58,468 nt of DNA from Haplomitrium mnioides (GCA_049999725.1 JBNGIS010037902.1:43962-102429), one strand, 5' to 3'; numbered from the stretch's first letter, positions 23,264 to 37,500 are shown. A program made the numbers and translations. Notes: generated by a model not told the origin, from the sequence alone.

Positions 23264-23514
23264 CTTGATTTCAAAGAGTTATAGTTGATCTTCCTATTGA
23301 TGATTACAACTTGTCATATTTTCCAAGTGAATTGATTGTAGCAAGGGCTTATGATTGGTGGGCATTAGTATATGTTTTCTTACTAGATAGTGACTTCGAA
23401 CCTTGGTAGTACAACCATTGCCAATTGCTCTCTATCCCTTGTAGAATAATTTCTCTCTACTACATCTAGTTGGCATAACATGAAGGCAATCAGATGAAAT
23501 CCATCTTCAAAATA

Positions 23515-24200
23515 CTATTGTAACACTACTCCAATAGCAAAACTAGAGGAATCAAAATCAACTTTACAATGTGCATTTATATCGTACAATTGTAGAATTA
23601 GACAAGAAGACATCGCATACTTGAGTAATTGAAATGCATCTTGTTCTTTGGTCATCAATTGAAACTTTGCCCTCTTGCTTAGAAGATCCATAAGCAATGC
23701 AACAATATTAGCATTCTAGTAGATCAATCTTTGATAGAAACTTGCCAATCCATTGAAAGCTTGAATGTACTTTACATCATTTGGTGTTGGCCACTCTCTA
23801 AGAGCCATAATTTTCTCTTCCTCCATCTTGATACCATCTGCAGACACTTTATGTCCTAGGTAAGTCACCTTTTTGCTTCCTAAACTCACACTTAAACTTT
23901 TTGCAATAAAACTTTCAATTGCATAGAATGCCCACACCTTGTACAAAAAGTTGCATTTGGCACATCACTTGGCTTAATTGGATTTTCCCAATATCCACTT
24001 CAAAGATCCAACTAAGAAAATAATCGTGCTCCATTCAATTGATCCAACAAGTGATCAATACAAGGTAGAAGGTAGGCGTTCTTCATAGTTTGATTTTTCA
24101 AGCCTTGATAATCTATACAAGGACAAAATCCACTATCTTTCTTTGGCACAAAGAATACTAGAGCTCTCCGAAGCAAAGCACTCTATTGAAAGAAATCCTT
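23515..24200 (-). pseudogene. Family 1B reverse transcriptase and RNase H start
   Basis: From about 24200 downward on the minus strand, broken frames read VFFVPKKDSGFCPCIDYQ, then NAYLLPCIDHLLDQLNGA and SGYW. The frame 23946-23716 has VTYLGHKVSADGI, then ALREWPTPNDVK and FNGLASFYQRLI. The frame 23697-23515 gives the RNase H opening, LLSKRAKFQ followed by VDFDSSSFAIGVVLQ. The catalytic YxDD segment is deleted or unreadable between 23940 and 23990. Confidence 0.85.
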
Positions 24201-24674
24201 TTCAAGAAGATCCATCAAATTCTTTCAAAGCTCCTCTAATTCTTGTGGTTATAACCGATATATAAGTCAATTATAAGGAATAATTCTTAGTGTAAACATA
24301 GTTTAAAAGGGTATTCCTAGATCATTGATAACCTCTTTGGAAAATCCTCAAGAAACACATCCAAAAACTTCTTCAAAATATTATCTATTATTGTGGAAGG
24401 TGTATTGTTTCCTCTCTCCTTACTCAAGTTTATAATGGGCTTGATTTTAACAACAAAGACAAGCAACTCTTGCTCCATTGAATTTCTTTACAAACCATCT
24501 TTCTATCATATGCTTTTGGCATTGGAAATCGCTCATAACTCTACTCTTCTCACAAAGTTGCTCTTTCTTTCATTCTCACTTCCAAAAGGCATGAAAGATG
24601 TTCAAGCCATTGTTGCATTGCTTGAACCATCATCTCTTTATTCTCCATATAACTCACCACCAAAAGGAAACCTA

Positions 24675-24686
24675 GCTCTGATACCA
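24675..24686 (-). other. Primer binding site, exact tRNA-iMet complement
   Basis: The minus strand reads TGGTATCAGAGC, the standard initiator-Met primer site of plant LTR elements. It lies one base inside the LTR end. Confidence 0.92.
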
Positions 24687-24687
24687 A

Positions 24688-25096
24688 TGTAAAAGAATCT
24701 CAAAGATCAAATCCAAATCTATAAAAATTGATAGTGAACTCTAATACAACAAGATAACTCTAATAGAGTTATATAACTCAAGGCCCAAGCTAAGACCAAG
24801 AGTGCAAGCAAAAGCCAAGCAACCAAAGAACCCAAGTGATTTGAAAGGAACTTCAAAATTAGGAATGGGGCTATCAAGCTCTTCTATTTATACAATAGAT
24901 GAAGGTGCCATGCTTCTTTCTTCACTTATAAGTCACTTCCAATTTCAACCCTAAGTTGATCCCTTAGAAGTCACTTCTAATTTCAACTCTAAAACTCTAA
25001 AAGTAACTTTGAAGACAAGTAGTCTTATCTCAACCCTAAAAGTGGCCCTCTATCACTTCGTTTACTCTTTTGTATCTTCTTATGAATAGCACAACA
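24688..25096 (-). repeat. Gypsy family 1 5' LTR (copy B), 409 bp
   Basis: On the plus strand it runs from TGTAAAAGAATCTC to AGCACAACA, giving TG..CA ends. A TATA-like TATTTATACAAT lies about mid-LTR. It is longer than copy A because of extra AAGTGACTT-type blocks. Confidence 0.9.
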
Positions 25097-27999
25097 TCAT
25101 GTTTGTACTATTACATTTCTACTCTTAGTGTTCTCTCAATCTACTTGTTTGCAAGACATGAAAATATTTTATCTTTCCATAATCAAACACTACATCAACT
25201 CTTTGTAAAAGATACTCCCAACCAACTAATTTTCTATAGATGTAAATCTTTTGGTTTTTCTTATAATTGCCAAGAACACCACATCACTTTTTTGCTTTGG
25301 ATTCTGCCAACCTAGTTATTTGCAAGATATGCAAACCTTTTGGCTTTTGAAGATAAAAATCAGCATATCTCTTCTTTTTATAAGATTCTCTCAACCTACT
25401 TGTTTGTGAGATATGTAAATCTTTGGGCTTTATCAAAAGTAAAAAAGCTTAGAGAAACTAAATCCATTGAAATTCTTATAAGAGATATACTCGGAAGAAT
25501 TTGTTGTTGTAACTTCTATGTGCAACTTTGTTTAGTTCTTTAGTTGGTGGTAGTTATCAAGCTCTTGCTCCCAACTCTATCTTCTTTTTTGTATTTATTT
25601 TTGTTTCCTTCTCTATAAAACTTTCATGTATGTTTTACTACATATATACTTTATGTGCAAATTTTTGAGTTAATTGGTGCTTATGTTTGGAGTTCACTGC
25701 TAGTTATGTACTACTAACCCCTATCCGAGCAATGTAGCTACCATTGCCTCTCTTTTACAAAGCACTAGCCATTCTTTTTTGCACATTCTTTGTTGCCTTT
25801 TCCTTCATCGAGTATTGTAGGTTTGAACTTTGCTTCTTTGAGCTTCTTTATTGGTACATTTTTCCCACACAATTTGCAAAACTCTTTTTGAAAGAGCTAG
25901 TTTTGAGGCTCATGATTTTTCTTTTGGTTTTTGTTTCACTGCCGTATTGGTCTAGAGTTTTCTAGTAAAGCTGATTTTTCTTAAGAGATCATTTAAGCAA
26001 GCTTATTTTTGCAAGCCTCTTGGTTTTTTTTTCGTTGCTTTCTTTCATCTTTCATTAAGTCATATTTTTGGTTCGTTCTTCTCATGTGAGCCTACAAAAC
26101 TCTTTTCATTAAATCATATTTTTGGTTTTCTCAATCCACATTAGTTTGTAAAGCTTTTTAAAATTGAGCCAATTTCTTAAGCATTCATGTCATGATGCTC
26201 TCTTCAATCTTTTTTTTAATCATTCTCTTCTTCGACTTCATCATTTTGCTTTTGACTCTTTTTTTTGCATGAAGTAAAAGAGAGATATTTGCAGAGGTAG
26301 TGGTGCCATCAATTTCACATCCAGTCTTGGAAATGAAGGTGAAACCAATCTCTTACTTCAGCTCCTATTTATTGAGGTCAATTTTTAATATTTCATTATT
26401 TCAATGACCATCTAGTAACTACAATCAACAATTGATCTAGCCAAATAGCTTGTGGTTAGAAGATGAATCACTTGATTGAGTCTAGAAGTAAGAGTTTAAA
26501 TTGCTTGAACCTATTGGATGGGGAGAATCTCATAAGACTATTCTCTTAACTTTCTATTGAGAAGTGCATCATTTTGAGGTGACAATTTGCAAGAAATTAT
26601 TATAAGAGGTTTTTATTGAGAAAAAATGTTATACTAACCATAAAATAAATCAATGACTAATTTTTTCTAGCCTTTTGTTGATCAACAATAGTCATCTCAA
26701 GCACTTTCCCATTGAGTTTCTTATAAATGCAATTTCTCCTTTCTACTTAAATGAGAATGCTTTTTCCAACTCCAATTCATACTTGAGCCATAATGAGTGA
26801 GAAAATTTGGGATGTAGAGGAGTTAGTTTTTCTTATAATTCTCTCAATCCTAATAACTCAGAATCTGCCCGTAATTTTCACAAGTGAAATGGTAATGGCA
26901 TTACGCATTTCTAAGAAGTTAATTTAATTCTTTGTCAACTTGATAATAGGATCAAATCATTGACCGGGAAGTGAGGCAGCTTGCATTGTGATCCAACCCC
27001 TAAATTTGGTTCAATGCACCAAAGGAATAGGCAAGGAGATTTTCGCTTATCGCACCATTAGTTGGTCATTTATGTCATAGATTGGTCATGAGAAAGAAGA
27101 GTAAGATAGAAGGAAGGCAAAAAGTAGGGAGAGAGGTATGCATATAGATTCACTAGTTGGCCAAATCCATCAAGTGCAGATTGGTCCAGGGGAAGAAGAA
27201 TTAGATAACACAACCTAGGTAATTTGGCTTGCCAATCAACTCAAAGATGAAAAGAGATATATTATCACACTGATGTCACTTAGAATTGGTATTAACCATA
27301 GATGCACCTTAAAATGTTTACAAGTTTTCTACTTGTAGAGTGCCAAATGGTTGTGAAGGTTCTATTGATCATATTTTAACAACTCCTTACTACCTCCTAT
27401 AAAAGTCTACCCTGTATACACTACTTGTCATCCTAAATACTAGTAATGCAAAACATCTTTTCTTTTTATTATTTGTGATCAAAGTGTTTCTTAGGAGCAC
27501 AACAAATGGCCGTTTGAAAAGAAAAATGTAGAAAATGTCTATAGGCTTCATAAAAAAGCTATCCATGCACAATAGTAATGTAGAACATCTCACATGCATG
27601 CCTCATCCAAGACTAATGGGAAACTTGTTTCAACAAAGTAAGATTACCAAAAATATTGATTTTTTTCAAATTAAAAGTTACGATAACGACAAGTTTACCA
27701 TAATTCTTGCTAACAAAAACATTTTCTTAAAGTTTTAAATGTACAGTTAAAAAAACACTATTTGATTAGTGAATTGTAAAGAAAAGATGGTTAGAGACAT
27801 CAAATAGAGATCTTTTCCTTCTCCACAACAACAAATTGGTACTTTTTAAAATAGAAGATAAGTTGTTGAGCTTAAACTTAGAGCATACAGCCCTAAAACT
27901 TGCACCAACCAACCAAAGAACAAACAAAAATAGGTGGGAAGGTGTACAAGAAACAAAAACATGCACATGAGAAACATAGTAGAAGTTTGGTGATGTGTG
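25097..27999. other. AT-rich region without recognised genes
   Basis: The plus strand is T-rich with many short open frames under 75 codons and no domain. No terminal repeats were found. It is probably ancient decayed transposon or intergenic sequence. Confidence 0.45.
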
Positions 28000-30900
28000 G
28001 GAATTGGAAAGTAGAGAAGAGAAAGAACTGATCAAGGTATAGGAAAAGTTGTTAATCATAGGTGGAGGTTGCAAACCACAAGATGACAACCAAGTTAAGA
28101 AGATTAATGAGAAGCGAGGAGAAGATATGCAACACATTGAGCCATCAATTGTGCTAAGGATGATGTAGTCATTTGTCAATGACTTCTCACTTATGCCACT
28201 ACTACCAAAGGTGAGTTACATCTTAAATGACTTCTTAAGAAGTTTATTGCTTTTAATGGAGAATTGATCACAACTTTGATAACTATTTAGAGTTGATGTC
28301 AATGAATACAAGCATAAAGTTTTCAAGAGGGTTCAAATAGAGTTCAAGAAGGAAATGTATAAGGTTTTTTTTAATAAAAAATCTTGAACTACTAGTTTGA
28401 ATTCTACAACATGTAGCACTAGAAGTTTAATAAAAGAGCCCTATGTTATTTGTCTTGTAGGGATAGTAGTATAGGTCAAAAACTCCAATGTTAATTTCTC
28501 ATTAACACCATCTACACTAGACACTAGCTCACATGACTTTGTAGTTTATTGTCTTGACTCTGTAGTCTATTGTCTTCAATAGAGACCAAGTAACACATTT
28601 TATGATAGATGAAAGTTCTAATAGAGGGTAGACTTGTATATTGTGCCCATCAAAGTTAGCATTCAACATTCTATAGTTAAAATATAACACACTTATACAC
28701 TGCTTGTTTCAGAGTGGTATCACTATAGAGAGCGCTTTTTTAGCACAGAGATGGAAGCCACACTACTAAGACAAAGTTTCCCTCCACTAAAGATCCATAT
28801 TAATAGTGTGTTGAAACATAATGGCTACCATCAAACTCTCTTATGGGTCTAATAGAAAACTTCATGTTATTCGCCACCTCGACATGCAACAAATCTTGTT
28901 GTAAGGTATTTTCCAACATGATACTATTATTGGCATGAGGCTACCATCGACCATGCCACCCATGCATTCATATCTTAGTATTGATGTTTAATCAGAAATT
29001 GAAGTTCAAATAAGTCGTTGTAGATATCTTGAATATGGGTCAATGTTAAGGAATACTCTACCTCCTTCAAGAATGCACTTTCAAGCATCTATTGGTTCCA
29101 CGCGACAAACTAAATCATAGTTAATACTTCTGATGGTGTGACACATAGGTGATCCTTGCAGTGGAAGTGTTCCTTGCAATCATCAAAGTAGTCATAAACA
29201 AAAGCGGGTCTAGAGTGGTATACACCGTTTGGGTTGATAGGGTAAAGTTTGTACTTTGTTATGCAAAGAATCCCTAGTAGGCTGCTACTTCACAAAAAAC
29301 ACTTCCTCTGGTGATACAATTGCCTTCCATTGTTGTGAAAATACAAATTTCTATTACTTTGCATTGACAATTTTCTACTATTGACTAATACTTGCAATAA
29401 TATAGTTGATTATCCCTCTTAAGTAGCACTACTTCTTCAAGTAGCATTAGTTCTATTGTGGTTCTCATAAGCAACAATGGTTTTCTATCCACATTATTGT
29501 GCTACACTTGTCAACATACTATACCAAAGTAGGTTTGCAAATGATCTCTTGAGGGTGGAAGCTATATTCAATAACTTGAGAGGCTACTAGCTCTTGCATA
29601 AAGTGGTGGTGTTGTAGTCTCAAACATTCCACTGATTTCTTGCATAGATTGGGGGTCATGTCAAGCAATACAACCATTGATTGAGGCCTATCAAACTCCT
29701 ATAGAGATGACTAAAGTAAACTTACAACTTGACAACAATCTATCTACTAGGTACCGTTGTGAGCAAAGCTAGATATTACTTGAGTAGATCTTGAAAGTTA
29801 TACTAGTAAATAGTGATAGTGAACCCTAAGAAGTGTTAATCCTAACCATAGTTGTAGTCTTGTAAGACTTTAGTCTATGGAAGAAGAAGGCTTAATAACA
29901 AAATAGCTACTCAATATTTTAGGATTAGCATCAAGAGTAATTATTGTGGTGTTTAAGGAGTGTAGCATAACTTATTCTCCCTAATAGTGGCTTTCTACAA
30001 CTCATTGCTACGTAGATCGACTAAAAGTGAGACATATGTTCTCCTTTACAAGTGATTGCCCTTTAAGAGCAATAAAGCACAACTTTCTATAAACTATTAT
30101 AGCTAAGGTAGAGGGGTTAACCAATAGTGGAGGTCATGTGTTGTTTTCTAAAGATGGTTTATTAGTGAACTTGTTCATAGAGCTCATAAATCATGGTATG
30201 CTTTGGTAAACAAATAAAGATTATCACAATATTACTCTTAGTCTTTTTGATTTTTTTTTACATATGTGGTAAGATATTTTATAATTCTTTCAAGACGTTT
30301 CTTACTTTTCTTTCTTTGATTTAAAATAGAGTAGGTTTATTTTACTTGGCCATGTTTTGGGTCTTTCCTCGGTGGACATATTATTTGTGGTTTGAATCTT
30401 ATTCAACATGAGATAAGTTCATCTCCTCATCTATAGGTATGTTTACATAACGGATTGCTTTTTGAGGCCATTGACAAGGCTTTGGAAAATTTACAAACGC
30501 ATGCTCCCACACAATCGTATATTTTTTACTTGAGGTTTTGTTTTTTTGCAAACAAACATTAACCAAATGATTCAGATCTCCACAATTGTAGCATACAAGC
30601 CTTGATGGCTCACATGGTTAAATAGATTGAAGTAGAGTCCTTGGAATTCTAGATGCAAGAGGTTGATTAGAATATTGCTTAGTTCTATTTGGTTCTACAA
30701 ATGAATACACCAACTATTTTTAAATCGATTAAATAAAATCAAAGCTATTATGAACATATTGAACTTAGGAAATCACATCTTTCTGATTTCTTATGGTAAT
30801 CATATTTAGCCACCTTCTTGATAGGTGGCAAGAAGATGTTGTGGTCTCATGCAATAAGTACACAAAGTAGCATTTAGATTAATCTGGCATTTTGTTCCAG

Positions 30901-32520
30901 CATGTTCTTCCTTTGCACAATTGGTGCACCAGTCTGTGGGTCATTCTGTGGAAGATGGTTGTGTTCTTTTTAGCATAGCCAATTGAGTGACTATTTTCAA
31001 TAATTTCTTCCATAGGTTTGCAACATTAGATTTTAGAGCTCTAGAATCTTTGAACGACTTTGTTCTTCTTTATTTTTGTCTTATTTCAAATCAGATTGTG
31101 TTTTGGAAAATTATTGCAATCCAAACATGACTCAGAGAAAGTAGGTAGTTCATCTTAAAACTCATCAAGGTTCTTTTTGTTCTTATCTCTTTGAAGAACA
31201 CAACTTCTTGTCCTTGTGTCCATGGTCTAATTTAGGAGCTCAAAATTTTCGTTGGCAATTGCATCTTTAAATGTAGTTGGCTTTTGTTTATGATAGTATC
31301 TTTTCATTGAAGGTGCCAAACTTGAAATATTGGTTTCAATCAATATAAGTTATTTTGGTGGTGGATCAAGCTTTGAACAAAGGAGTTTAATCGCCTTAGT
31401 ATGTGTTTTCAAAGATATATGTTTGGTTATTCTAATGTGAAGCAAGTTGGTCATCACTTGATACTTATATCAAGTATTCTCAGTGTTGTTTTAACAATGT
31501 AGCTTTCAACAATGGATATGGTAACTTAGATGTGACATTCAATGAAAGTCATTTTTGGACCAAATAAAGTAGAAGACAAAGAAGGATTTTCAGCTGATCA
31601 AGATTTACAAGTTCTCTACTTGCTCCAAAAATTGATTGAAATCAATCGAGAGACAAATCTATTGCATCTCTTCCTTTGCTTCCACTAGAAATAGATAACC
31701 ATAGTTTTGTCTTGATCTACATCATTGTAATTAGAACTACAGGTGGCTATGGAGCTTCTTCTCTTGGCAAACTCCATGGTGTAATTTTGACTTGATTGGA
31801 TGAGGAGCTAGAGAATGAACTATTCTGATTGTTATTTGCTTCTTCTTTGCTCAATTGTCCCTTTGACTCAACTTGTCGAGACTCTTCTCGACCTTTGGAG
31901 TCACTCTAGTTCTCTGCTTTGGGCTACTCTCTAAGAGACTCAAATTCTTGTTCTTTCTAAAATAGAATTATATGACCTCTTGTCAAAGCAATCCCACCTT
32001 CTTGAGGCTCATCAAGTGAAACGACTAGAAGGTGTAGTCTTCTTGTTGTTTGAATTTGTGCAATTCAAATTTCCTCTCTTCTTCTTTGTCTTTTGGCTCC
32101 CTTTGCTTGCTCACAATTGGTCAAAGTGTTTGGATCCTACAACAACCTATAAATAGGCTTAAGACAACTTCCCTTTTGGCTGGATCAAAGAAACACGTCT
32201 ATTTGACGTTTTGTTATCAACTTGCTTAGTCATTCACTTTGTCTCTAGTCTTTTGGATTGGCTTCACCAACAAACCATAAATTTATGTTATAATGACTAG
32301 ATTGGCTGGTATATACTAGAATAAAGTCCAAGTATTCATCACAACACTCATGTCCAATTGATCTTCTCGTCAGCAACTATCTTGGACAATAAGTATAATA
32401 TTGTAAGGATGAGTTCAATTCCCTTGCTTTCACCAATTTGAGCAAGACTTCACTACTCACCTCTAACATTACTTGCTTAATCTATTGACCTTGGATTAGT
32501 TTTTTTGTCATTCGATACTT
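28000..32520 (-). mobile_element. Heavily decayed minus-strand retroelement (gag and RT relics)
   Basis: Two relics in the right order and orientation suggest an old LTR element. One is a complete CCHC zinc knuckle at 30552-30593. About 1.8 kb downstream on the minus strand is a faint RT segment around 28560-28800 (FNYRMLNANFDGHNIQVYPL, compared with the usual 'DYR.LN...P.P'). No LTRs, integrase or protease could be recognised. The limits given are only the extent of the gene-free stretch. Confidence 0.45.
30552..30593 (-). pseudogene. Isolated CCHC gag zinc knuckle
   Basis: The minus strand encodes CYNCGDLNHLVNVC, a perfect CX2CX4HX4C knuckle, preceded by LV and followed by LQKNK. The surrounding frame has stops within a few tens of codons. 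It is the only intact motif in this part of the window. Confidence 0.8.
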
Positions 32521-32524
32521 TTGT

Positions 32525-32825
32525 TCACTTTTAGGTTACTTGCATTCACTTTTGGTAGAGAGTCACCTTTAAGGCAGAAATGAGAAGTGACTTGTAAGTG
32601 AAGAAAGAGGATGACATTCTCTTCTATTGTATAAATAGAAGGCCTTCTTAGCCCCACTCCTAATTTTGGAGTTCCTCTCAAATCACTTGGGTTCTTTGGT
32701 TGCTTGGCTTTTGCGTACACTTTTGGTCTTAGCTTGGACCTTGAGTTGCTTTTGCTTGAAGAACTCTATTAGAGCTCACCATGAGTTCTTACTCATTTGG
32801 ATTTGGTCTTTGAGATTCTTTTACA
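32525..32825 (+). repeat. Solo or partial LTR of gypsy family 1 (plus orientation)
   Basis: It is the reverse-orientation match of 24688-25096. It shares GACTTGTAAGTGAAGAAAGA, then TTGTATAAATAGAAGG (TATA), CAAATCACTTGGGTTCTTTG and the end TTTGAGATTCTTTTACA at 32825. The TGTTGTGC start is missing, and no primer site or coding sequence follows, so it is a solo or truncated LTR. Confidence 0.87.
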
Positions 32826-34500
32826 AACTTGATATGTATATATAAAAGTTGGTATTGCAAGCTTTAAACATGATTCTTACTTAAATGTGTTTAGAATACA
32901 TGATCATTTTTTTGGATTGATCTTTTGTTTCACTAGACCTACTCTCATAGCTTGCACTTCATATTGCACCTATTTTGAATTTTCTTTGACCTTTTGAAAA
33001 ATTATAGGTTACAAAAACTTGTAGCAAACTTGTTGTAAATATGCTTGATGTTTGTCATATTCTTGTGGTTTTCTTTGTCAATGTTATAATCCCCTATTAT
33101 TTTCCATCATTTATGCATGTTTCCAATGAGCATTTGCATCTATACTCAATGTTCTCGATCTTTTCATACAACTCTTTTTTTTGTTGGATTCTATGATTTT
33201 ACTCTTTTTAGTTGGTACTTGTATAATCTTGATTTTGATAGATTGTGTTTGTCTTTGTGCTCATAAATTCCCTAGAGTCCATGAGAAAAACAAGTGGCAC
33301 AACTATTACAAAGTGATTGGCTCTTAGCACCTTGCATATATAGTTCTTGCTTAGGGTGTGATAGTTTCTCTAGTCATGAAATTTGTCACAGTTGGCTTGT
33401 ACTCTTAAGAAATGATTAGATCAATATTTACAAAGATAGTAAAGCCTTGTATTGTGTTACTTTTGTAGTTTTTTTCTAGATTTGTGTTCTTTGATCATAT
33501 CTTTATTCTATCATGATTTTGAAACATTATGTCACCTCAATATTTGATCTACTTACTTCTTTATATAAAAATTTAATTAAACTTCTCTAGGTTTTATCAA
33601 CATTTTAACTTTAAATCATTGATTCTCAAAGTATGTTTTTTAGACGAACAATTTTAAAGAGATAATGTTGGTTAAGATTCTCTAATCATTTAAAAAAAAA
33701 ATTCTTTGATATGCTTGAAGTTGTTAAACCTTCCAAAGGTTGTTTCAACTTTGATTATAATAAAAATATGGCTATCTTTGTTTTTTTCATATAAATCTCT
33801 ATGTATTTTTGTGGTAGTAAGCTTCTATTTCTTTACATTGAATTCATTGTTGCTATTTTACCAATCTATATACTCGATATTTCTAGTGCCCAAAATCAAT
33901 ATGCTTGTTTTGAAAGTTATCATAATGGCCAGAGTTTATTCAAAACATATTCAATATTTTATTAGATTAGCAAGTTTCTACAACTCAAAGTAAACTATCT
34001 TTTCTCACTCTATTATGAGTCGTTTGATCCAAAGATATGTATAGCTCATTTTAATGCTTCTAATTTTTTAGTAGATAGTCTTTATCCAATTTCATTCATG
34101 TCAAGCAAATTAAATTTGGAAGTATCTTTTGGAAAAGTGAAAAATTATGCAAACACACACAAGTTATTTTTTTATTGAGAATATTTGAAAAATATGACAA
34201 GCCAAAACTATTGTTGAGAAGAGTAGTTAGAATCTGTAATTTAAAGTTTGAGTATAGGAAGTGAAAACCAAGACTACTTCAAATGCACTATCTAATACTC
34301 TAGACCATTGAATTTCATATCACATTTTTAGGAAGGAAAATTCTACCATGCTAAACATTGATTAGTTATTAAAGAAATGTTTTTGGTAACATATGTTAAC
34401 AAATTATTTTTTCATTTTTTGTTGGAGCTTCACTAGTGAAACTAGATAGAAGGCACTTTATTTGCGTGTTGAAGATAATATATTCTAATTTTGTCAAAAA

Positions 34501-34525
34501 TATATATATATATATATATATATAT
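34501..34525. repeat. (TA)n microsatellite
   Basis: Twelve uninterrupted TA dinucleotides. Confidence 0.97.
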
Positions 34526-37500
34526 TTCATATGGTGTGTGGTTTTATTAAGCTTGTCTAAAAGAGCCACACAACATTTTGATATGAAGGTATCTTAGATC
34601 CGATAAGACAATAGATATCTTTCAATGTACTTAAAGATTGCTATACCTACCAAATATGTTTGTTCTTATAAAAAATCCCAAGAAACTAGTCTTCTTGTCA
34701 AAATTTGATTGGTTTTCTATAGGGTCTACCTACTTATTCATATAGGTGATGGAAATCTAGGTATTGTATACCATATAGGTAAGTATCTCCTCACTTTTAT
34801 TTGTTGTAATCTTAAAAAGTTATTGTTTATCTTTTGTGGATAAACTTTGTAAGCATATTCATTTTTACTCAACAATTGATAAAATCTATGCTCCACAAAT
34901 TGCAAGCTTTATTTTGATATTATTTTACTCTATAATGATATGCAAAAAGTGTTGATTTGTAGTCACATGTTTGAGTTACACATTTTTCAATACCATCTCA
35001 AAATGCATAGGAAAATAGAGCAAAAAACTTGCACAATTGAGAGCTTGTTGCAAAAATTTGTTAATTGACATCAAATAGATTGGAATATCATTACTTTTTA
35101 AAGAGTATGTCTCCAAAAATGCCAAACATACAATTATCTATTTTTTATTTTCTTTTCTCAACTATAATCAACACCCTTTTTGTATCCTACGGTCTAATTT
35201 ATTCTCACTCTTTAAGTGGTAATAAGTTTTTCTCTTCAAAAATTAGAAGAGTGCATGAAATTATGGCAAAAAGAGGCACCAATAGTGAAGGATTGGGGAT
35301 TGGATGTCAACTTCAAGATTTTTTTTCCTATAGTTACATTTAATAGCTTTAAGATGTTGGGTTTGAAGATGTGACTTCTTCAATCATGAAGCGAAGCATT
35401 TTGATATTTCCTTTTGAAGTCAAGAAGTTTTCCAAAAATCATTGAAAAATGCAACTTAAATAGCTTGAATATATTACCGAGTTTTATGAGAACTACATAA
35501 AAACAAGAACCCCAATTTGGTTTCTCTAAGTACAAAATGTTGAAAACATCATGAAAGTTTCTCAAGTTTAACTTGACAATGAGAAAATAATTTTGTGTTT
35601 TATAGACCCCTTAAAATTCCATATATTTTTTATTTTTCAAATTTAGTTTTTCATTGACAACCAAAAAAAAGAACTTGGAAAATCTCTAGAATATCGTTAA
35701 GTAAGAAACATCTCAAAGAAACAAAATATATGCACTCTAAAATGAAAACAAAAAAGGAAAAATAATTGATTTATTGCATTTCTATTCTTCAATAACGAAT
35801 AGTCAAATGAAATCAACACTTTCCAAGTTACTACCTTACTTTAAAAGGACCAAACATAGCTACAATCTACTATGCAAAAATAATATTTTTCTACTAGTGT
35901 GAAATTGGTTCTTCGAGATTAGAACTCAAGAGCTAATATAATAACATTTTCTCAATGACCACTATGATGAATGACCACTATGAACATCAATAACTAAAAA
36001 GTTAATCGTAGTTGATGTAATACAACTCTAGTTAGTGAAACCAACATTTCATTAAAGTAAAGAAAATAGTTCAATCTATGTGAGTAATAGAGAGAAGTTG
36101 TTTTTATGCAAACAAACCCCATCTAAAGATTGAAAAATTGATTTTTGTTATTTTTCTTTCAAATAGCATTTTTCAACTGCTACCAATGTTTTTGTTTTGT
36201 TAAGAAACCATCTAATAAAGTAATAATGTGCTAGAAAATACAAGTTCTTAATGGGAACAAATGCTCATTTCTACAATGAAAGAGTGCAATCTTAGTGCCC
36301 TAAAAACTACAGAGAGAAATACTCTATTGGGGTGATTGGATTAGATGCATTAACAATGACAAAAGAAAAAGGCTAACAAAATGAAAATGACTTAGGTAAA
36401 TGAATGCATTCATGAACACTTCAAAAATCAGAAAATTTTTGAAACAATTTGATGCTTGAGGATTTATTAAACTCCATACAATCAAGGTTTTATATTTCAT
36501 CAACAAAACCAAGAAAGAGTTGTTTTTTGAGCCTAGTTGATAGACTATAGATAACTATTCAATGTTGAGAAACAAATGTGATTCAACATGAAATACATGT
36601 TCGTCCAAAATCAAGAATCAAAAAGGAAAAAAATAATCAAACGAGTAATCACACCAATTGACTATTTGAGTTGACAACAATGAGCACATCCATCCACAAA
36701 TTTTTTATAAAAATTAAAGTGACTAGTAGAGGGACTAATACAAATTTTAATCACTTGATCATACAAACCAACTTTACTTAATAAAAAAGACTAAACACCA
36801 AATTTTACTCTTGAAAAGGAACAAAATCATGGTGAAAACTCTGAGTAAGAAATCTTAATAAATTAAAAAAAAAAATTTTATTTGGAATATAAAAAAAACA
36901 AATAAATCACATTTTGTTGTTGTGAATATACTAGAAGACTTGTTAGCACTTGCATCTTGAAAAATTCACTGATTACAATCAAGGAGACAAATCTAAAGCT
37001 TCAAGGGTTCTCTTGAATGATGAAAGATCTCACTTATTTAAAATTTTCCAAAAAGAAAAATTGGCAACAATGAAAGGAAAAAAAAATCTTGGTTGTGGTA
37101 CAAACATAAAAAATTCATTAATGATGGAGCTTCTAGTTAGCACTCTAAAGATTAAAAGTATACTTTTTCATATATTTGGTCTTGAATAATGTAGATATAA
37201 GTTGCAATATCAAAGAACGCCATTTAGTAGAAGCTTCGTTGTCTAAAAGTAAAAATAAAGAAGAGCAATAGCGAAGAAAAAGAATTTGCTAAAGAAGCTT
37301 GTAAAATGAAAATTTACACAAAAATAACCAAGACACTATGAAAAAAAATGCTTGAAAAACTTTGGAGCAAAAAATCAGAATGAAATTTGAAAGATGTGCT
37401 TCAATTTAACTTTTAGCAAGCAAAATATTTTACTAAGCAACTCTCTTTCACACTATTTTCATTATAAAAATCAAAAAGAAAAATGTTTGCTAGATTCAAG

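Larger units (their letters stand above)
22888..25096 (-). mobile_element. Ty3/gypsy element, family 1, copy B (internally deleted)
   Basis: On the minus strand it reads LTR, exact primer binding site, a short gag start, then RT, RNase H and the start of integrase. Compared with copy A, gag, protease and nearby sequence (about 1.2 kb) are missing at a junction near 24490. The element is cut at 22888 against the family 2 LTR. Confidence 0.88.
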
